This document shows, in pieces, positions 10,581 through 20,321 of a stretch of 64,000 nt of DNA. Both the position numbers and the translations under genes were made by a program. The number at the start of each line of letters is the position of its first letter. Positions within the stretch are counted from its first letter, which is position 1. The DNA comes from Allobosea sp. LC85 (GTDB lineage: Bacteria; Pseudomonadota; Alphaproteobacteria; Rhizobiales; Beijerinckiaceae). The notes below the pieces were generated by a model. The model was given only the letters and a program-made list of their open reading frames with translations, searched no databases and was not told the origin of the DNA. The stretch covers positions 85,121 to 149,120 of the forward strand of contig NZ_JPKG01000024.1 in the NCBI RefSeq assembly GCF_000735605.1, read 5' to 3'.

Positions 10581-11446
10581 CGGCCCCTGCGCTCCGGAAC
10601 GCCGGCTTCATGCCTGTCGAGCAGCGCGGTCAGGGCACGGCCGATCGTGTCGAAGGAGAGGATCGTCAGCGTCAGCACGAGACCGGGCAGCACGGCGTAG
10701 GTCGGCGCCTCGTGCAGATAGGATTTCCCTGTTCGCAGCATTTCGCCCCAGCTCGGCGTCGGCGGCGGTACTCCGACCCCGAGAAAAGCAAGCGCGGCCT
10801 CCAGCAGGATCGCGACCGAGGCGAGCACGATCGCCTGCACGACCAGCGGGCTCAGCGCGTTGGGCAGGATGGTGTGGAACATGATGTAGGACGAACCGCC
10901 GCCGAAGCTGCGCACCGCCGTGACGAAATCGAGCTGGCGCAGGGCCATGACCTGCGCCCGCGCGATCCGCGCGAAATTCGGTATCCCCGCGATGCCGACC
11001 GCGACCAGGGCTGCTGCCTGACTGCGACCGAGCACGGCGATCAGCGCCATGGCGAACAGGATGTTCGGCAGCGCCAGCAGCACATCGATGCAGCGCATCA
11101 GCACCGAGTCGCGCCAATCACCGAAAAAGCCGGCGACGAGCCCAATCGGCACCCCGATCAGCGCAGCGCTGACGACGGCACCGAAGGCGGTGACGAGTGA
11201 GGTTCGCGCGCCATAGACCACGCGCGCCAGGATATCCCGCCCGAGTTCGTCGGTACCAAACCAGGCGGAAGCCGAGGGCGGCATCAGCGAATCCGCCAGA
11301 TTCTGCGTCAGCGGGTCCAGGGGGAGCACGTCTGCAAACACGGCCGCCAGCGCCACCAGCAGCAGGAAGGCGAAACTGAATGACGTGCCGCGACGGGCGG
11401 AAAGCCGGCGCAGCACGTGCAGGGCCGATCCCAACGCCGCGCTCAT
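10577..11446 (-). CDS. Peptide/nickel-type ABC permease (DppC-like), set 1
   Basis: A 289-residue membrane protein with the DppC hallmarks GTDELGRDILARVVYGARTS near the N-terminus and the loop RIARAQVMALRQLDFVTAVR. The tail has FLGVGVPPPTPSWGEMLRTG, which is nearly invariant in OppC/DppC. It forms a heterodimer with the DppB-like protein encoded next. There are 79 bases between it and the binding-protein gene upstream. Confidence 0.88.
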   Translation of the reverse strand: MSAALGSALHVLRRLSARRGTSFSFAFLLLVALAAVFADVLPLDPLTQNLADSLMPPSASAWFGTDELGRDILARVVYGARTSLVTAFGAVVSAALIGVPIGLVAGFFGDWRDSVLMRCIDVLLALPNILFAMALIAVLGRSQAAALVAVGIAGIPNFARIARAQVMALRQLDFVTAVRSFGGGSSYIMFHTILPNALSPLVVQAIVLASVAILLEAALAFLGVGVPPPTPSWGEMLRTGKSYLHEAPTYAVLPGLVLTLTILSFDTIGRALTALLDRHEAGVPERRGR

Positions 11447-11525
11447 CGCATGGCGCCACGCATCCGAGGGCTGCGTGACGCCGCAATTGCGGCCGGGCGA
11501 TGGCGTCCCGCCTCGCGGCTCCGCA

Positions 11526-13067
11526 TTACTTGAACCCGATCGTCCGCGCGACGAAGAGGTTGTCGATCTCGAGTGTCACGCCGCCAACCTTGTCGGAGGC
11601 GACAATCAGGCCGACCTCATAGGAATTGGTCGGTATTGCGAAGGCCTCGTCCACCAGCACCTTGTTCAGGTTGTCATAGGATGCCTTGACCTCCGCCGCT
11701 CCGCCCGAGGCGCCATCGACCTTGGCAATCGCCGCGACATAGGCCGGATGCGGATGCGGATCCTTGAGGATCGGATTCTGCGAGGTCCGGTAGATGGAGT
11801 TCGTCGTCACCCGCGAGGGAAACTTCTGGACGTTGCCGACCGCGCCGAAGACCGCGGCGAAATCGCCGCCCAGCAGCGCACTGACGAATTCGGCCCCCTG
11901 GCGGATATCGAGTTCGATCGGAATCCCGACCTTGCCCAGCGAGGCCTGCACGATCTGGCTGATCTGGACCGAGGCCTCGTCGCTGCCATTGACCAGCATC
12001 TTCCAGTCTTTCATCTCGGCCGCCGAGAGACCGGATGCTGCGAGCAAGGCCTTGGCCTTGTCGAGATCGTAGGCGTGGGCCTTGGTATAGCTGGCGTCGA
12101 AGGCCGGGCTTGCCGGCGCCCAGGGCTGCGCGACGACCTCGCCCATGCCGGCATAGCCGACGCGCAGGATGCCCGCACGATCCATCAGGTGGTTGAAGGC
12201 CTGGCGGTAGGATTTGTTGCGGAATGGGCCACGCGTCGAGTTGATACGGAAGACCTGCACGAGCTTGCCGGGCCCGGAAAAGACCTGGTAGCCGGCGCTC
12301 TTGAGGCGCACGGCACTGCGCGAGGAGCCGTTATAGATGATGTCGACGGCGCCCGACTCGAGCGCCGCGCTCGCCGCCGCATCCTCGCTGAAAACAGTGA
12401 AGACGAGGTCCTGCACGATCGGCTGCTTCTCGCGCCAGTATTTCGGGTTGGCCTTGAGACGCAGCCCCTGTCCGACGGCGCGGCTCACCAAGGTGAAGGG
12501 GCCTGTGCCGGCCGGAACCGTCTCGACTGTGTCGATGCCCTTGGCTTCGATCGGGATCAGGAACTGCAGCAGATCGAGGATCTGCCGCTCGGGAACCGGG
12601 GCCTTGAAGTTGATCACCACGGTCCGGTCATCGGGCGCCGACCAGTCCTTGACGATCGACATGGTGGAGAAGACGTTCTTGCCGCGCTTGGGGTCGGCTC
12701 CCTTCTGCAGCGTCGCCAGCACGGAATCGGCCTTGAGGGGCGTTCCGCTGTGGAAGGTCACGCCGTCGCGCAGCTTCACGCTGACCGAGGTCTTGTCGGG
12801 CGCGATCGTCCACTCGGTCGCCAGGCTCGGCTCCGGCTTTCCCTCGGGCGTGTACTCGATCAGGCTGTCATAGAGGTTCTTGATGACATGGAAGTTGACG
12901 GTCGAGAGCTGCTGGGGATCGTAATTGGCGAGCTCGCTCAGCACTGCGACACGCAAGGTGCCGCCCTTCAGTTGCTGGGCGATGGCCGGGAGTGACATCG
13001 CCAAGGGGGCTGCTGCAGCCAGGGCTATGCCCGCCATGCAGAATTGACGTCGCGATACGGTGGTCAT
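11526..13067 (-). CDS. Peptide-type ABC substrate-binding protein (SBP_bac_5), set 1
   Basis: A 513-residue family 5 binding protein. The N-terminus MTTVSRRQFCMAGIALAAAA has the twin-arginine motif S-R-R-x-F followed by a hydrophobic stretch and PAIAQQ, so export as a folded protein by Tat is likely. The family core follows: GTLRVAVLSELANYDPQQLS, LRDGVTFHSGTPLKADSV, PAGTGPFTLVS. ATG 13067 is preceded by GGGGAG at a good distance. The gene follows an M81 peptidase gene by 34 bases, which suggests that peptides or D-amino-acid derivatives are taken up and then cleaved. Confidence 0.88.
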   Translation of the reverse strand: MTTVSRRQFCMAGIALAAAAPLAMSLPAIAQQLKGGTLRVAVLSELANYDPQQLSTVNFHVIKNLYDSLIEYTPEGKPEPSLATEWTIAPDKTSVSVKLRDGVTFHSGTPLKADSVLATLQKGADPKRGKNVFSTMSIVKDWSAPDDRTVVINFKAPVPERQILDLLQFLIPIEAKGIDTVETVPAGTGPFTLVSRAVGQGLRLKANPKYWREKQPIVQDLVFTVFSEDAAASAALESGAVDIIYNGSSRSAVRLKSAGYQVFSGPGKLVQVFRINSTRGPFRNKSYRQAFNHLMDRAGILRVGYAGMGEVVAQPWAPASPAFDASYTKAHAYDLDKAKALLAASGLSAAEMKDWKMLVNGSDEASVQISQIVQASLGKVGIPIELDIRQGAEFVSALLGGDFAAVFGAVGNVQKFPSRVTTNSIYRTSQNPILKDPHPHPAYVAAIAKVDGASGGAAEVKASYDNLNKVLVDEAFAIPTNSYEVGLIVASDKVGGVTLEIDNLFVARTIGFK

Positions 13068-13101
13068 CCGGCACACTCCCCTTTTTTGGTTGGTCTTCGT
13101 G

Positions 13102-14610
13102 TCAGCTCGTCCCCGCGCCGGGCTGGGTCGAATGCGCCCGCCAGTCGCTTATTGTTTCAAGTGGATAGACCGGGCGCGGAATCCGCGCCCAAGGCAAGGT
13201 GAAGACGTCCGACTGCCCAGGCCCGCGCGTGTCGGCGCGAATGACCTGCGAGGAGATCGGCGCGAAATACTGGAAATTCGACGCCGTCTTGAGGACGGCC
13301 ATCTTGTAGTCAGCGAGATTGACGCCGAAGGCTTCGTAGACGCCCGGGACATTGCCCGCGACACCGCGCAGTTCGCTGATCAGGAGTGTCACCGGCCCGA
13401 CGTCGAAAACGACGACCCGGCCCATATCGACCTCGTTCTGATGGTTGTAGATCAGCGGTACGGGCCCGCCTCCGATACGCCGGACCGTGCCGGTGACCTC
13501 GAGCGGCGTAAAGAAAGCCGGCGCCGCATCGCCCCCCAGCGGGAGGGTCACCCGTGCGCCCTCGCCGGCCGCGACCAGCGTCGCGACGGCCTGCGGCGAG
13601 ATCAGCGGAATCAGCGCGCGGCTGCCGATGCCGAGCCTGAGGATCGCTTCCAGGATCAGGTTGCTGTCGCCGGCAGAGCCGCCGAAGACAGTATCTCCGG
13701 TGTCGCTGAGCACAACCATGCCGCGCTCGGCAGCATCGGCCTTGCGCACCGCCTCGTCGACCGAGACCGCCTCGCGGACCTGGAAATCATCGCGCATCGA
13801 CCAGGCGAGGTCGGCGAGCTCATCCGCCAGGGTCTCGGCCAGGACCTGGTCGCCATCCGTGACGACGATCGTCGACCAGCCACCCTCGGCGACATCGAGC
13901 CAGGGCTGCATCGGATAGTTCGACGCCTGCAGCACGCGCTCATCAACCTCGAGCTCGCGAGCCCGATCGAACCAGCGCTTCATCGGGCCCTTCGACGTCA
14001 GGAACTGCTCTTGATGCGAAAGCAGCGGAATCTTGCGCCAGGCCATCACCGGCCGCCGCTTCTCCACGAGAATCCTGAGCAACAGGGCCGTCCCGATCTT
14101 GCCGGTATCGAAGACATCGTGCGGTTGCGTGCGGTGCCCGACGATCGCCGTGCAATTGGCCATGATCTTGCGGGTGATGTTGGCGTGGTGATCGAGACCA
14201 AGCAGGATCGGGACATCGGGCCCGAGGATCGAACGGCAGAGCTCGGCCTGCTCGCCTTCGACATCGTCGATTCCTTCGGCCGCAGCGGCACCGTGAAGCT
14301 GCAGGACGAGTCCTTCGATCGGGCCGGCGTCCGCGAGCCCGGTCCGTATCTTGTCCTGGAAGAAGTCGAAGGCTGCGCGCGTGATCCGGCCGCCCGCGAC
14401 GCTCCAGGCCCTTATGATCGGGATCGTCTCAACCGAAAGACGGGATTCAGCGACCGCCTTATAGTGACCGCCGATTTGCCCGATCTCGCCGAACTGACGC
14501 GCAATCTCGGCCCCCTCGTACAGGCCGAAAGCCTCGAAATCCGCGAGCGTGGTCGGCACAGGATTGAAGTCGTTCGTTTCCTGCACGATGTGAATCAAGG
14601 CCAGGCGCAC
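13102..14610 (-). CDS. M81-family metallopeptidase (MlrC-like), copy 1
   Basis: About 502 residues. The N-terminus RLALIHIVQETNDFNP carries the conserved ETN; the likely zinc ligands follow in LQLHGA, LDHHANI (D-x-H) and RTQPHDV. The family includes MlrC, which degrades linearised microcystin, and other uncharacterised amidohydrolase-like enzymes. The start is GTG 14610 with GGGAGG 7 bases upstream; longer readings to 14676 lack support. It leads an operon with binding protein and permease genes, and a promoter-like element with a shared dyad lies at 14735-14798. Two more paralogues are encoded at 21623 and 23277. Confidence 0.88.
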   Translation of the reverse strand: MRLALIHIVQETNDFNPVPTTLADFEAFGLYEGAEIARQFGEIGQIGGHYKAVAESRLSVETIPIIRAWSVAGGRITRAAFDFFQDKIRTGLADAGPIEGLVLQLHGAAAAEGIDDVEGEQAELCRSILGPDVPILLGLDHHANITRKIMANCTAIVGHRTQPHDVFDTGKIGTALLLRILVEKRRPVMAWRKIPLLSHQEQFLTSKGPMKRWFDRARELEVDERVLQASNYPMQPWLDVAEGGWSTIVVTDGDQVLAETLADELADLAWSMRDDFQVREAVSVDEAVRKADAAERGMVVLSDTGDTVFGGSAGDSNLILEAILRLGIGSRALIPLISPQAVATLVAAGEGARVTLPLGGDAAPAFFTPLEVTGTVRRIGGGPVPLIYNHQNEVDMGRVVVFDVGPVTLLISELRGVAGNVPGVYEAFGVNLADYKMAVLKTASNFQYFAPISSQVIRADTRGPGQSDVFTLPWARIPRPVYPLETISDWRAHSTQPGAGTS

Positions 14611-14734
14611 AGATTCCCTCCCGGAAAACGACAATTCGCCGGCCGAAACGGCAGGCGATCTCGATGGGCCGTACACCTCATTATTGAGCGCTCACGCCAG
14701 TTGAACCTGTCGCAATGCGCGAAAACACCGGAAA

Positions 14735-14798
14735 AACGTACTGATGGCGCAATTTCGGGTCAAGGATTCCTTGTTTCGCAAGAAGAAACAGCTTTGAT
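14735..14798 (-). promoter_or_regulatory. Putative promoter and GTTTC-N7-GAAAC operator before the M81/peptide operon
   Basis: Read on the minus strand: GTTTCTTCTTGCGAAAC, then AAGGAATCCTTGAC ending in a -35-like TTGACC (plus 14758-14763), a 17-base spacer, and TACGTT (plus 14735-14740). The 13-base word CAAGGATTCCTTG is itself a perfect palindrome. Nearly the same ~30 bases occur at 20270-20302 before the other peptide operon, so both are probably controlled by one regulator. Confidence 0.5.
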
Positions 14799-14800
14799 CT

Positions 14801-15835
14801 TCACAGGATGGGCAGACCTGTATGCCCGACCTGGCCTGGCTCATGAAGCAGCGCCTCTCCGCGCGGCCAGTAGCGGCACGAAACGCCGTGGCCGGCCCCG
14901 ACTTCGTGCCACTCCGCAGTGTTGCTGCTGGCATGATCGTCGCCATGGACGCAGCCACCTCCATCGCCTTCGAGAAAACGCAGATCCGGGGGCGCGCGCC
15001 GGAGCCGCTCGCGCTGGCGGACGGGATCGGGCACCGGCACCGCATCCAGCAGCACGCGCGTATAAGGGTGGGCGGGGCTGTCGTAGACTTGGGCGGCACT
15101 GCCCATTTCGACGACCCGGCCGCGATACATGACCGCCACGCGATGGGCGACCTCGCGAACGATCGCGAGATCATGCGCGATGAACAGGTAGGACAGACCG
15201 AGCTTCTCCTGCAGCGACTGCAGCAGGGCCACGATCTGCGCCTGGGTGCGGACATCGAGCGCCGAGACCGGCTCGTCGCACACGATGAAATCCGGATTGA
15301 CCGCCAGTGCCCGGGCGATGACGACGCGCTGGCGCTGCCCGCCAGAGAACTCGTGCGGATAGCGCTGCATCATCCCCGGGTCGAGGCTGACCAGGTCCAG
15401 AAGCTCCGCAACACGCTCCTGCAGCCGAGCGGGAGGCACCGAGCGATGGACCTGAAGTGGCTCGCGCAGAATCTGTCCGATCGTCATGCGCGGATGCAAA
15501 CTGGAATACGGATTCTGCAGCACGAACTGCATATGGCGTCGCATCTGCCGCAATCGCGCGGCCGGCATCGTGGTCAGTTCCTCGCCGAGAAGCTGCACCG
15601 ACCCGGAATGCGCCTGCTGCAACTGCAGGATGGCCCGGCCTGTCGTCGTCTTGCCCGAACCGGACTGGCCGACGAGCCCCAGCGTCTGGCCGGGCGCGAT
15701 ATCGAAGGACACCCGATCGACCGCCTTCAGCGCCTTGCCGCCCCCCCTGCCGGGAAAGCGCACCGACAGATCGCGGACCTGAAGCAGTGGCCGCGGCAGC
15801 ATCTCGGCGATTGCAGCGGGATCGTGAGCGGTCAT
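14801..15835 (-). CDS. Peptide ABC importer ATPase (DppF/OppF-like)
   Basis: A 344-residue ATPase. Walker A GQSGSGKTT, Q-loop VLQNPYSSLHPR, signature FSGGQRQRV, Walker B FIVCDEPVSALD, switch FIAHD, and the OppF/DppF-type C-terminus HPYTRVLLDAVPVPDP. It pairs with the DppD-like ATPase encoded just upstream, whose stop overlaps its start. The C-terminus past about 300 is cysteine-containing and ends SCRYWPRGEALLHEPGQVGH-like, as in the oligopeptide ATPase C-terminal domain. It is the last gene of the set 2 operon and may also serve permease set 1. Confidence 0.9.
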   Translation of the reverse strand: MTAHDPAAIAEMLPRPLLQVRDLSVRFPGRGGGKALKAVDRVSFDIAPGQTLGLVGQSGSGKTTTGRAILQLQQAHSGSVQLLGEELTTMPAARLRQMRRHMQFVLQNPYSSLHPRMTIGQILREPLQVHRSVPPARLQERVAELLDLVSLDPGMMQRYPHEFSGGQRQRVVIARALAVNPDFIVCDEPVSALDVRTQAQIVALLQSLQEKLGLSYLFIAHDLAIVREVAHRVAVMYRGRVVEMGSAAQVYDSPAHPYTRVLLDAVPVPDPVRQRERLRRAPPDLRFLEGDGGGCVHGDDHASSNTAEWHEVGAGHGVSCRYWPRGEALLHEPGQVGHTGLPIL

Positions 15836-16650
15836 CTGATCTGCCCGGCGCTCTGGAGACGCGGCACCGCATCGAGCAGGGCTCGCGTATAGACGTGTTG
15901 CGGTGAGGCGAAGACGCTTTCGATCGCTCCGGCTTCGACGATCTCGCCGCGATACATGACATTGACCCGGTCGACCATGCCGGCCACGACGCCGAAATCA
16001 TGGGTGATCAGCATCAATGCCATGCCGCGCTCCTCCCTCAGCCGCAGCAGCAGGCGCAGGATCTGCGCCTGTACGGTGACATCGAGCGCCGTCGTCGGCT
16101 CATCGGCGATCAGCAGGTCCGGCTCGCAGGAGATGGCCATCGCGATCATGACGCGTTGGCGCATCCCGCCCGAGAACTGGTGCGGATGATCGTCGAGGCG
16201 CCGCGCCGCATCGGGTATTCCGACCTGGGCGAGCAGGTCGATGCAGCGTTCGCGCGCCGCCTTGCCGGACAGGCCGGTGTGGTGGCGCAGCATGTCGGTC
16301 ATCTGGGCGGCGATGCTCAGCACCGGATTGAGCGACGTCATCGGGTCCTGGAAGACCATGGCGATACGCCGTCCGCGCAGGGCGCGCATTTCGACCTCGC
16401 TCTTCGCCAGGATGTCCTGCCCCATGAAGCTGACCTCGCCGCCAAGCGCGACCGAGGTGCCTTCGGGCGTGAGCCGCATCAGCGCCTTGGCCGTGACGCT
16501 CTTGCCGCAGCCGGATTCGCCAACGAATCCGACCGCCTCATCGGCGCCGATGTCGAAGGAGATGCCGCGTACGGCCTGGATGACCTCCCGGCGCGTGGTG
16601 ACGCTGGCGGAGAGGTTGCGGACGCTGAGGAGCGGGCCAGTGCGGGTCAT
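15832..16650 (-). CDS. Peptide ABC importer ATPase (DppD/OppD-like)
   Basis: A 272-residue ATPase from ATG 16650. Walker [11 protein letters not shown]-loop [12 protein letters not shown], signature FSGGMRQRV, Walker [13 protein letters not shown], switch [10 protein letters not shown]. It is shorter than many DppD proteins and stops soon after [20 protein letters not shown], so the usual C-terminal iron-sulfur or nucleotide-specificity extension is missing. Its start overlaps the DppC stop by four bases and its stop overlaps the DppF start. A longer upstream reading to 16983 is a shadow of the permease gene. Confidence 0.9.
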   Translation of the reverse strand: MTRTGPLLSVRNLSASVTTRREVIQAVRGISFDIGADEAVGFVGESGCGKSVTAKALMRLTPEGTSVALGGEVSFMGQDILAKSEVEMRALRGRRIAMVFQDPMTSLNPVLSIAAQMTDMLRHHTGLSGKAARERCIDLLAQVGIPDAARRLDDHPHQFSGGMRQRVMIAMAISCEPDLLIADEPTTALDVTVQAQILRLLLRLREERGMALMLITHDFGVVAGMVDRVNVMYRGEIVEAGAIESVFASPQHVYTRALLDAVPRLQSAGQIR

Positions 16651-17516
16651 CGCACGCTCCCGACGTCGAGCACGTCGCGCAGGCCGTTGGCCAGGACGAT
16701 GAAGGTCAGCGTCGCGAACACGATTGCGGCGGCGGGTCCGATCACGGTCAGCGGCGCCAGTTCCATGAATTGTCGCGCTTCCGACAGCATGCCACCCCAG
16801 TTCGGATCCGGCGGTGGCGGGCCCAGCCCGAGGAAGGACAGGGCCGTGACGGTGAAAATCGTCTGGGACAGGGTCAGGCTGGTCGCGACAAGGATCGGCG
16901 AGACCACGAGCGGCAGGATATGGCGGAGAACCAGCCGGAATTCGCTCATGCCGATGCTGCGCGCCGCTTCGACATGGTCCCATTGCTTCACGCTGAGCAC
17001 GGGTGCGCGCACGACCCTGGCCATTGCCGGCGTATACACGATGGCGATGGTGAGGATCAGATTGGGAATGGTCGGCCCCAGGGCCGCAACGACCGCAATC
17101 GCGAGAAGGAGGACCGGGAAGGCGAAGACCACGTCCAGAATGCGCATGATCGCGTCATCGATCACGCCGCCGAGATAGCCGGAGAGCAACCCAAGCACGA
17201 GCCCTCCGAGGAGCGCAATGAGCACAGCAGTGATCGTGATCAGCAGCGTCGTGCGGCCGCCGACGATCAGCCGGCTGAGGACATCGCGGCCGATCGAGTC
17301 CGTACCGAGCCAGTGGCGCGCGCTGGCTCCGGCAAGGGAGTCGGGCGAGGTCGCGGAAGGATCGAACGGCACAAGGAAGGGCGCGAAGATCGTGACGATC
17401 AACATCGTCGCCAGCATCGCCAGCCCAATCCCAAGCAGCAGGCCGCCTTGCGTGATCCGCGGTGCCTTGACCGTGCGCGCGTCAAGAGCCAGTTTCTGAA
17501 CTCCCTCCTGCGACAT
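16647..17516 (-). CDS. Peptide/nickel-type ABC permease (DppC-like), set 2
   Basis: About 289 residues. It shows GTDSIGRDVLSRLIVGGRTT, the loop RVVRAPVLSVKQWDHVEAAR and the tail FLGLGPPPPDPNWGGMLSEA, all standard in DppC. I chose ATG 17516, which has GAGGGCC upstream; a GTG at 17525 overlapping the DppB stop would add three residues. It is the middle gene of the complete peptide importer at 14801-20099. Confidence 0.88.
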   Translation of the reverse strand: MSQEGVQKLALDARTVKAPRITQGGLLLGIGLAMLATMLIVTIFAPFLVPFDPSATSPDSLAGASARHWLGTDSIGRDVLSRLIVGGRTTLLITITAVLIALLGGLVLGLLSGYLGGVIDDAIMRILDVVFAFPVLLLAIAVVAALGPTIPNLILTIAIVYTPAMARVVRAPVLSVKQWDHVEAARSIGMSEFRLVLRHILPLVVSPILVATSLTLSQTIFTVTALSFLGLGPPPPDPNWGGMLSEARQFMELAPLTVIGPAAAIVFATLTFIVLANGLRDVLDVGSVR

Positions 17517-17521
17517 GGCCC

Positions 17522-18463
17522 TCACAACTTCACCCGCGCATCGACCCGCGCATAGGCGATGTCGATCATCGTATTGACCACGACCACGATAGCCGACGCC
17601 GTCAGCACGATGGCCTGAATCACCGGGTAATCGCGGCTGTTGATCGAATCGAAGAGATATTGGCCCATCCCGGGAATCGCGAAGATGGTCTCGACCAAGA
17701 TGCTGCCGCCGAGCAGCGCTGCGATCTTGAGCCCGGTTGCAGTAATGACCGGCGTCAAGGCGTTGCGGACGAGATAGTCGCGCAGGATCCTGCCCGGAGG
17801 CAGTCCCTTAGCGCGGGCAACCATGACGAAGTCCTGGTTGGCCACCTCGAGCACGGCAGCGCGGGTGTTCTCGGAAATCGTGACGGACACCGCCAGCGCC
17901 AGGGCGAGCGCCGGCAACAGCAGGCTACCGATATTGGCGAGCGGATCCTCGAGAAACGGCGTGTAGCCGAAGATCGAGATCTGCGGGAAATAAAGGCCGA
18001 AAAGCAGCACGATCAGCGTCGCGACCACATAGTTCGGCACGGCCAGCATCAGCCCATTGTAGAGCCGGACGATCCAGTCGATCGCGCCCCGCATCCGCGC
18101 CGCGGCAAGCCCGGTCGCTACTCCCATCACCATGGAGATGATCGCCGCGACCAGCGTCAGCTGGAAGGTCACCGCGAGCCGATCGAGCAATTCCGGCCGA
18201 ACCGGCTGGCGCGTCACGAAGGACGTGCCGAGATCACCGAGGAGGGCATGCCCGAGCCAGACCCAATATTGCGCCAGCAGCGGCCGATCGAGCCCAAGGT
18301 CCTGACGGATCGCCGCCAGAACCTCCGGTGCGACGCTCTGCGAACCGGCTGCGGCAATGGCGAAATCGCCCGGCAGGGCCCGCATCATCGCGAAGGCGAT
18401 GAAGGAAACCGCCAGCAGGATGACCAGCATCCAGGCGAGGCGACCAAGGACAAAGCGCGTCAT
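17522..18463 (-). CDS. Peptide/nickel-type ABC permease (DppB-like), set 2
   Basis: A 313-residue permease beginning MTRFVLGRLAWMLVILLAVS, with the conserved RALPGDFAIAAAG loop, the ATPase-docking segment MVARAKGLPPGRILRDYLVR, and IFAIPGMGQYLFDSINSRDY near the C-terminus. It pairs with DppC of set 2. The order binding protein-DppB-DppC-DppD-DppF is the classical one. Confidence 0.88.
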   Translation of the reverse strand: MTRFVLGRLAWMLVILLAVSFIAFAMMRALPGDFAIAAAGSQSVAPEVLAAIRQDLGLDRPLLAQYWVWLGHALLGDLGTSFVTRQPVRPELLDRLAVTFQLTLVAAIISMVMGVATGLAAARMRGAIDWIVRLYNGLMLAVPNYVVATLIVLLFGLYFPQISIFGYTPFLEDPLANIGSLLLPALALALAVSVTISENTRAAVLEVANQDFVMVARAKGLPPGRILRDYLVRNALTPVITATGLKIAALLGGSILVETIFAIPGMGQYLFDSINSRDYPVIQAIVLTASAIVVVVNTMIDIAYARVDARVKL

Positions 18464-18500
18464 CGGCCGGCGCCCGGCGTGGAGAGAGCGAACGGGGGAG

Positions 18501-20099
18501 CTATTTTTTCAGCCATGCGGTGCGCACGAAGGAGCGGATATTCGCAGCGATCGGGACGTAATCCTTGACGTAGTTCCACCAGATCTCCCAGCGCAGAGGG
18601 TACTGGTAAACCTGGATGATGTAGGCTTGGTCGGCGATATGGCGCTGGATCGCCATGTTCTTGGCCGCCCGCCGGCCGAGGTCGAGTTCGGCGCGGGCCT
18701 CCAGAATCATTCTGTCGAGCTCGGCATCGTTCGATCCCGTACCCTTGCCGGTCGCGCTGTCCGACTTGATGTACTGAAGGGTGGCGTCCGAATCCGGCGT
18801 CCAGGACAGAGCGACCGAGAGCAGCGTCGGCCACCTACCAGTATTCCACATGGTCAAGAGCGGCGCCGTCTCCATCGGCGTCAGCTTGACCGTGATTCCC
18901 GCGACCTGCCATTGCTGCTGCAGGATCTGCGCGCAGGCCACGTCGAGCGGGTTGGCTGCGACGATGATGTAATTGCCGAGATCGATGCCCTCGGGATAGC
19001 CGGCCTCGGCCAGCAGGGCCTTCGCCGCGGCCGGATCATGCTTGTAATAGGGTAGGTCCCCGGTGCCGTCATAACCGCCGACCTGGCTTTCCGGAATCAT
19101 CGCGCCGACCTTGCCCGAACCGCCCAGGATCGTGTCTAGGCAGGCCTTGCGGTCGGTCGCCAGGCTGAGCGCGCGGCGCACCCTGACATCGTTCAGCGGC
19201 TTGGCCTTCATGTTCAGCCAGACCGGAAAGGTCCGCGAGGTCTGGCCGGGAGCAGAGACCAGATTGGGGGAGGTCCGCGCAATCGCGGCCGCGACTTTCG
19301 GGTCCTTCAGCCAGGTCATGTCGATTGCGCGCGACCGCAGCGCCGAGGTCAGCGTGGCCTGGTCCTTGTAGAACTTGAACACCACCCTGGAGAGATGCGG
19401 CTGCCCCTTCTCATAGTAGCCCGCATGCGCGGTCAGCGAGAATTGCAGGTTCGGCTGATAGGCCTCGAACACGAAGGGGCCGGTCCCGACGGGCTGGGTG
19501 TTGAGGTTCTCGACACCAGCCGGGACGATCGCGCCGTTGGGGCTGGTCGCCAGGTTGCTCAGGAAGGCCGCATCCGTCGCGTTCAACTGGAATTTGACGG
19601 TGTAGGGGTCGATGACAGTGACCGCATCGACGCTGGAATAGAACGCCCGCAAGCGGCTGCCGGAAGCCGGGTTCAGGATGCGATCGAAGGTATGCTTCAC
19701 ATCATTGGCCGTGAAATCCTGGCCATTATGGAATTTCACGCCCTGCCGCAGCCGGAAGACATAGGTCTTGGGATCGGGCTGATCGTAGCTCAGCGCGAGA
19801 TCGGGCTCGATCTTCATCTGCGCGGACCAGCGCAGCAGCCCCGTATAGATCAGACTGGTGAAATCATAGGAGGAGAACGCCGTAAGCGTGACCGGATCCA
19901 ACCCGATCGGGTCGGCATCGGCGCCGATGGTCAGCGTTCCACCCGAAACCGGCGTCTCGGCCGCAGCATCGCCAGCCATGATCGCGGGCGAAAGGGCCAT
20001 GGCACTGCTGGCAAGCACAAGCCGCAGCAGGCTGCGGCGTGACAGCTCCTCTGCCATCTCCGGCTCGGGGGCGATCATCGGGAATGACGGAGCCTTCAC
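18501..20099 (-). CDS. Peptide-type ABC substrate-binding protein (SBP_bac_5), set 2
   Basis: About 532 residues. A Tat-type signal, LSRRSLLRLVLASSAMALSP, lies near residues 19-38, so the cytoplasmic N-region is unusually long if GTG 20099 is the start. That GTG has GGAGGG seven bases upstream; a later ATG before AEELSRRS is also possible. Family 5 core features include GTLTIGADADPIGLDPVTLT, LRQGVKFHNGQDFTANDVKH and PVGTGPFVFEAYQ. It is the first gene of the complete set 2 importer operon and has a shared operator and promoter about 150-200 bases upstream. Confidence 0.88.
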   Translation of the reverse strand: MKAPSFPMIAPEPEMAEELSRRSLLRLVLASSAMALSPAIMAGDAAAETPVSGGTLTIGADADPIGLDPVTLTAFSSYDFTSLIYTGLLRWSAQMKIEPDLALSYDQPDPKTYVFRLRQGVKFHNGQDFTANDVKHTFDRILNPASGSRLRAFYSSVDAVTVIDPYTVKFQLNATDAAFLSNLATSPNGAIVPAGVENLNTQPVGTGPFVFEAYQPNLQFSLTAHAGYYEKGQPHLSRVVFKFYKDQATLTSALRSRAIDMTWLKDPKVAAAIARTSPNLVSAPGQTSRTFPVWLNMKAKPLNDVRVRRALSLATDRKACLDTILGGSGKVGAMIPESQVGGYDGTGDLPYYKHDPAAAKALLAEAGYPEGIDLGNYIIVAANPLDVACAQILQQQWQVAGITVKLTPMETAPLLTMWNTGRWPTLLSVALSWTPDSDATLQYIKSDSATGKGTGSNDAELDRMILEARAELDLGRRAAKNMAIQRHIADQAYIIQVYQYPLRWEIWWNYVKDYVPIAANIRSFVRTAWLKK

Positions 20100-20245
20100 G
20101 AACGATCCCTCCACACATGATCAGACGACATGATTTCGGCCTGAAACCTGCAGGACGCTGATCTGGCATCAGCGCCTACCGCCTGAAGCGAGACGCCTGT
20201 CGCGCTCGCCGATTCCCGCCCGCAGATCATCCCTCTCGCCAATGG

Positions 20246-20302
20246 AGGCTAGGAGTCGTCAGAATTCACGTCAAGGATTCCTGGTTTCGCAGCAAGAAAC
20301 AC
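20246..20302 (-). promoter_or_regulatory. Putative promoter and GTTTC-N7-GAAAC-type operator before peptide operon 2
   Basis: On the minus strand: GTTTCTTGCTGCGAAAC, CAGGAATCC, a -35-like TTGACG (plus 20269-20274), 17 bases, TAGCCT (plus 20246-20251). It is nearly identical to the element at 14735-14798 over the dyad and the -35 region. It lies before the binding-protein gene starting at 20099. Confidence 0.5.
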
Positions 20303-20321
20303 GGCTTCCATCCGGGGCATA

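Noticed and set aside
13060..15132. Long plus-strand open frame opposite the M81 and DppF genes
   Set aside because: Composition is Arg/Asp-rich shadow sequence with no domain, while the minus strand has complete family motifs.
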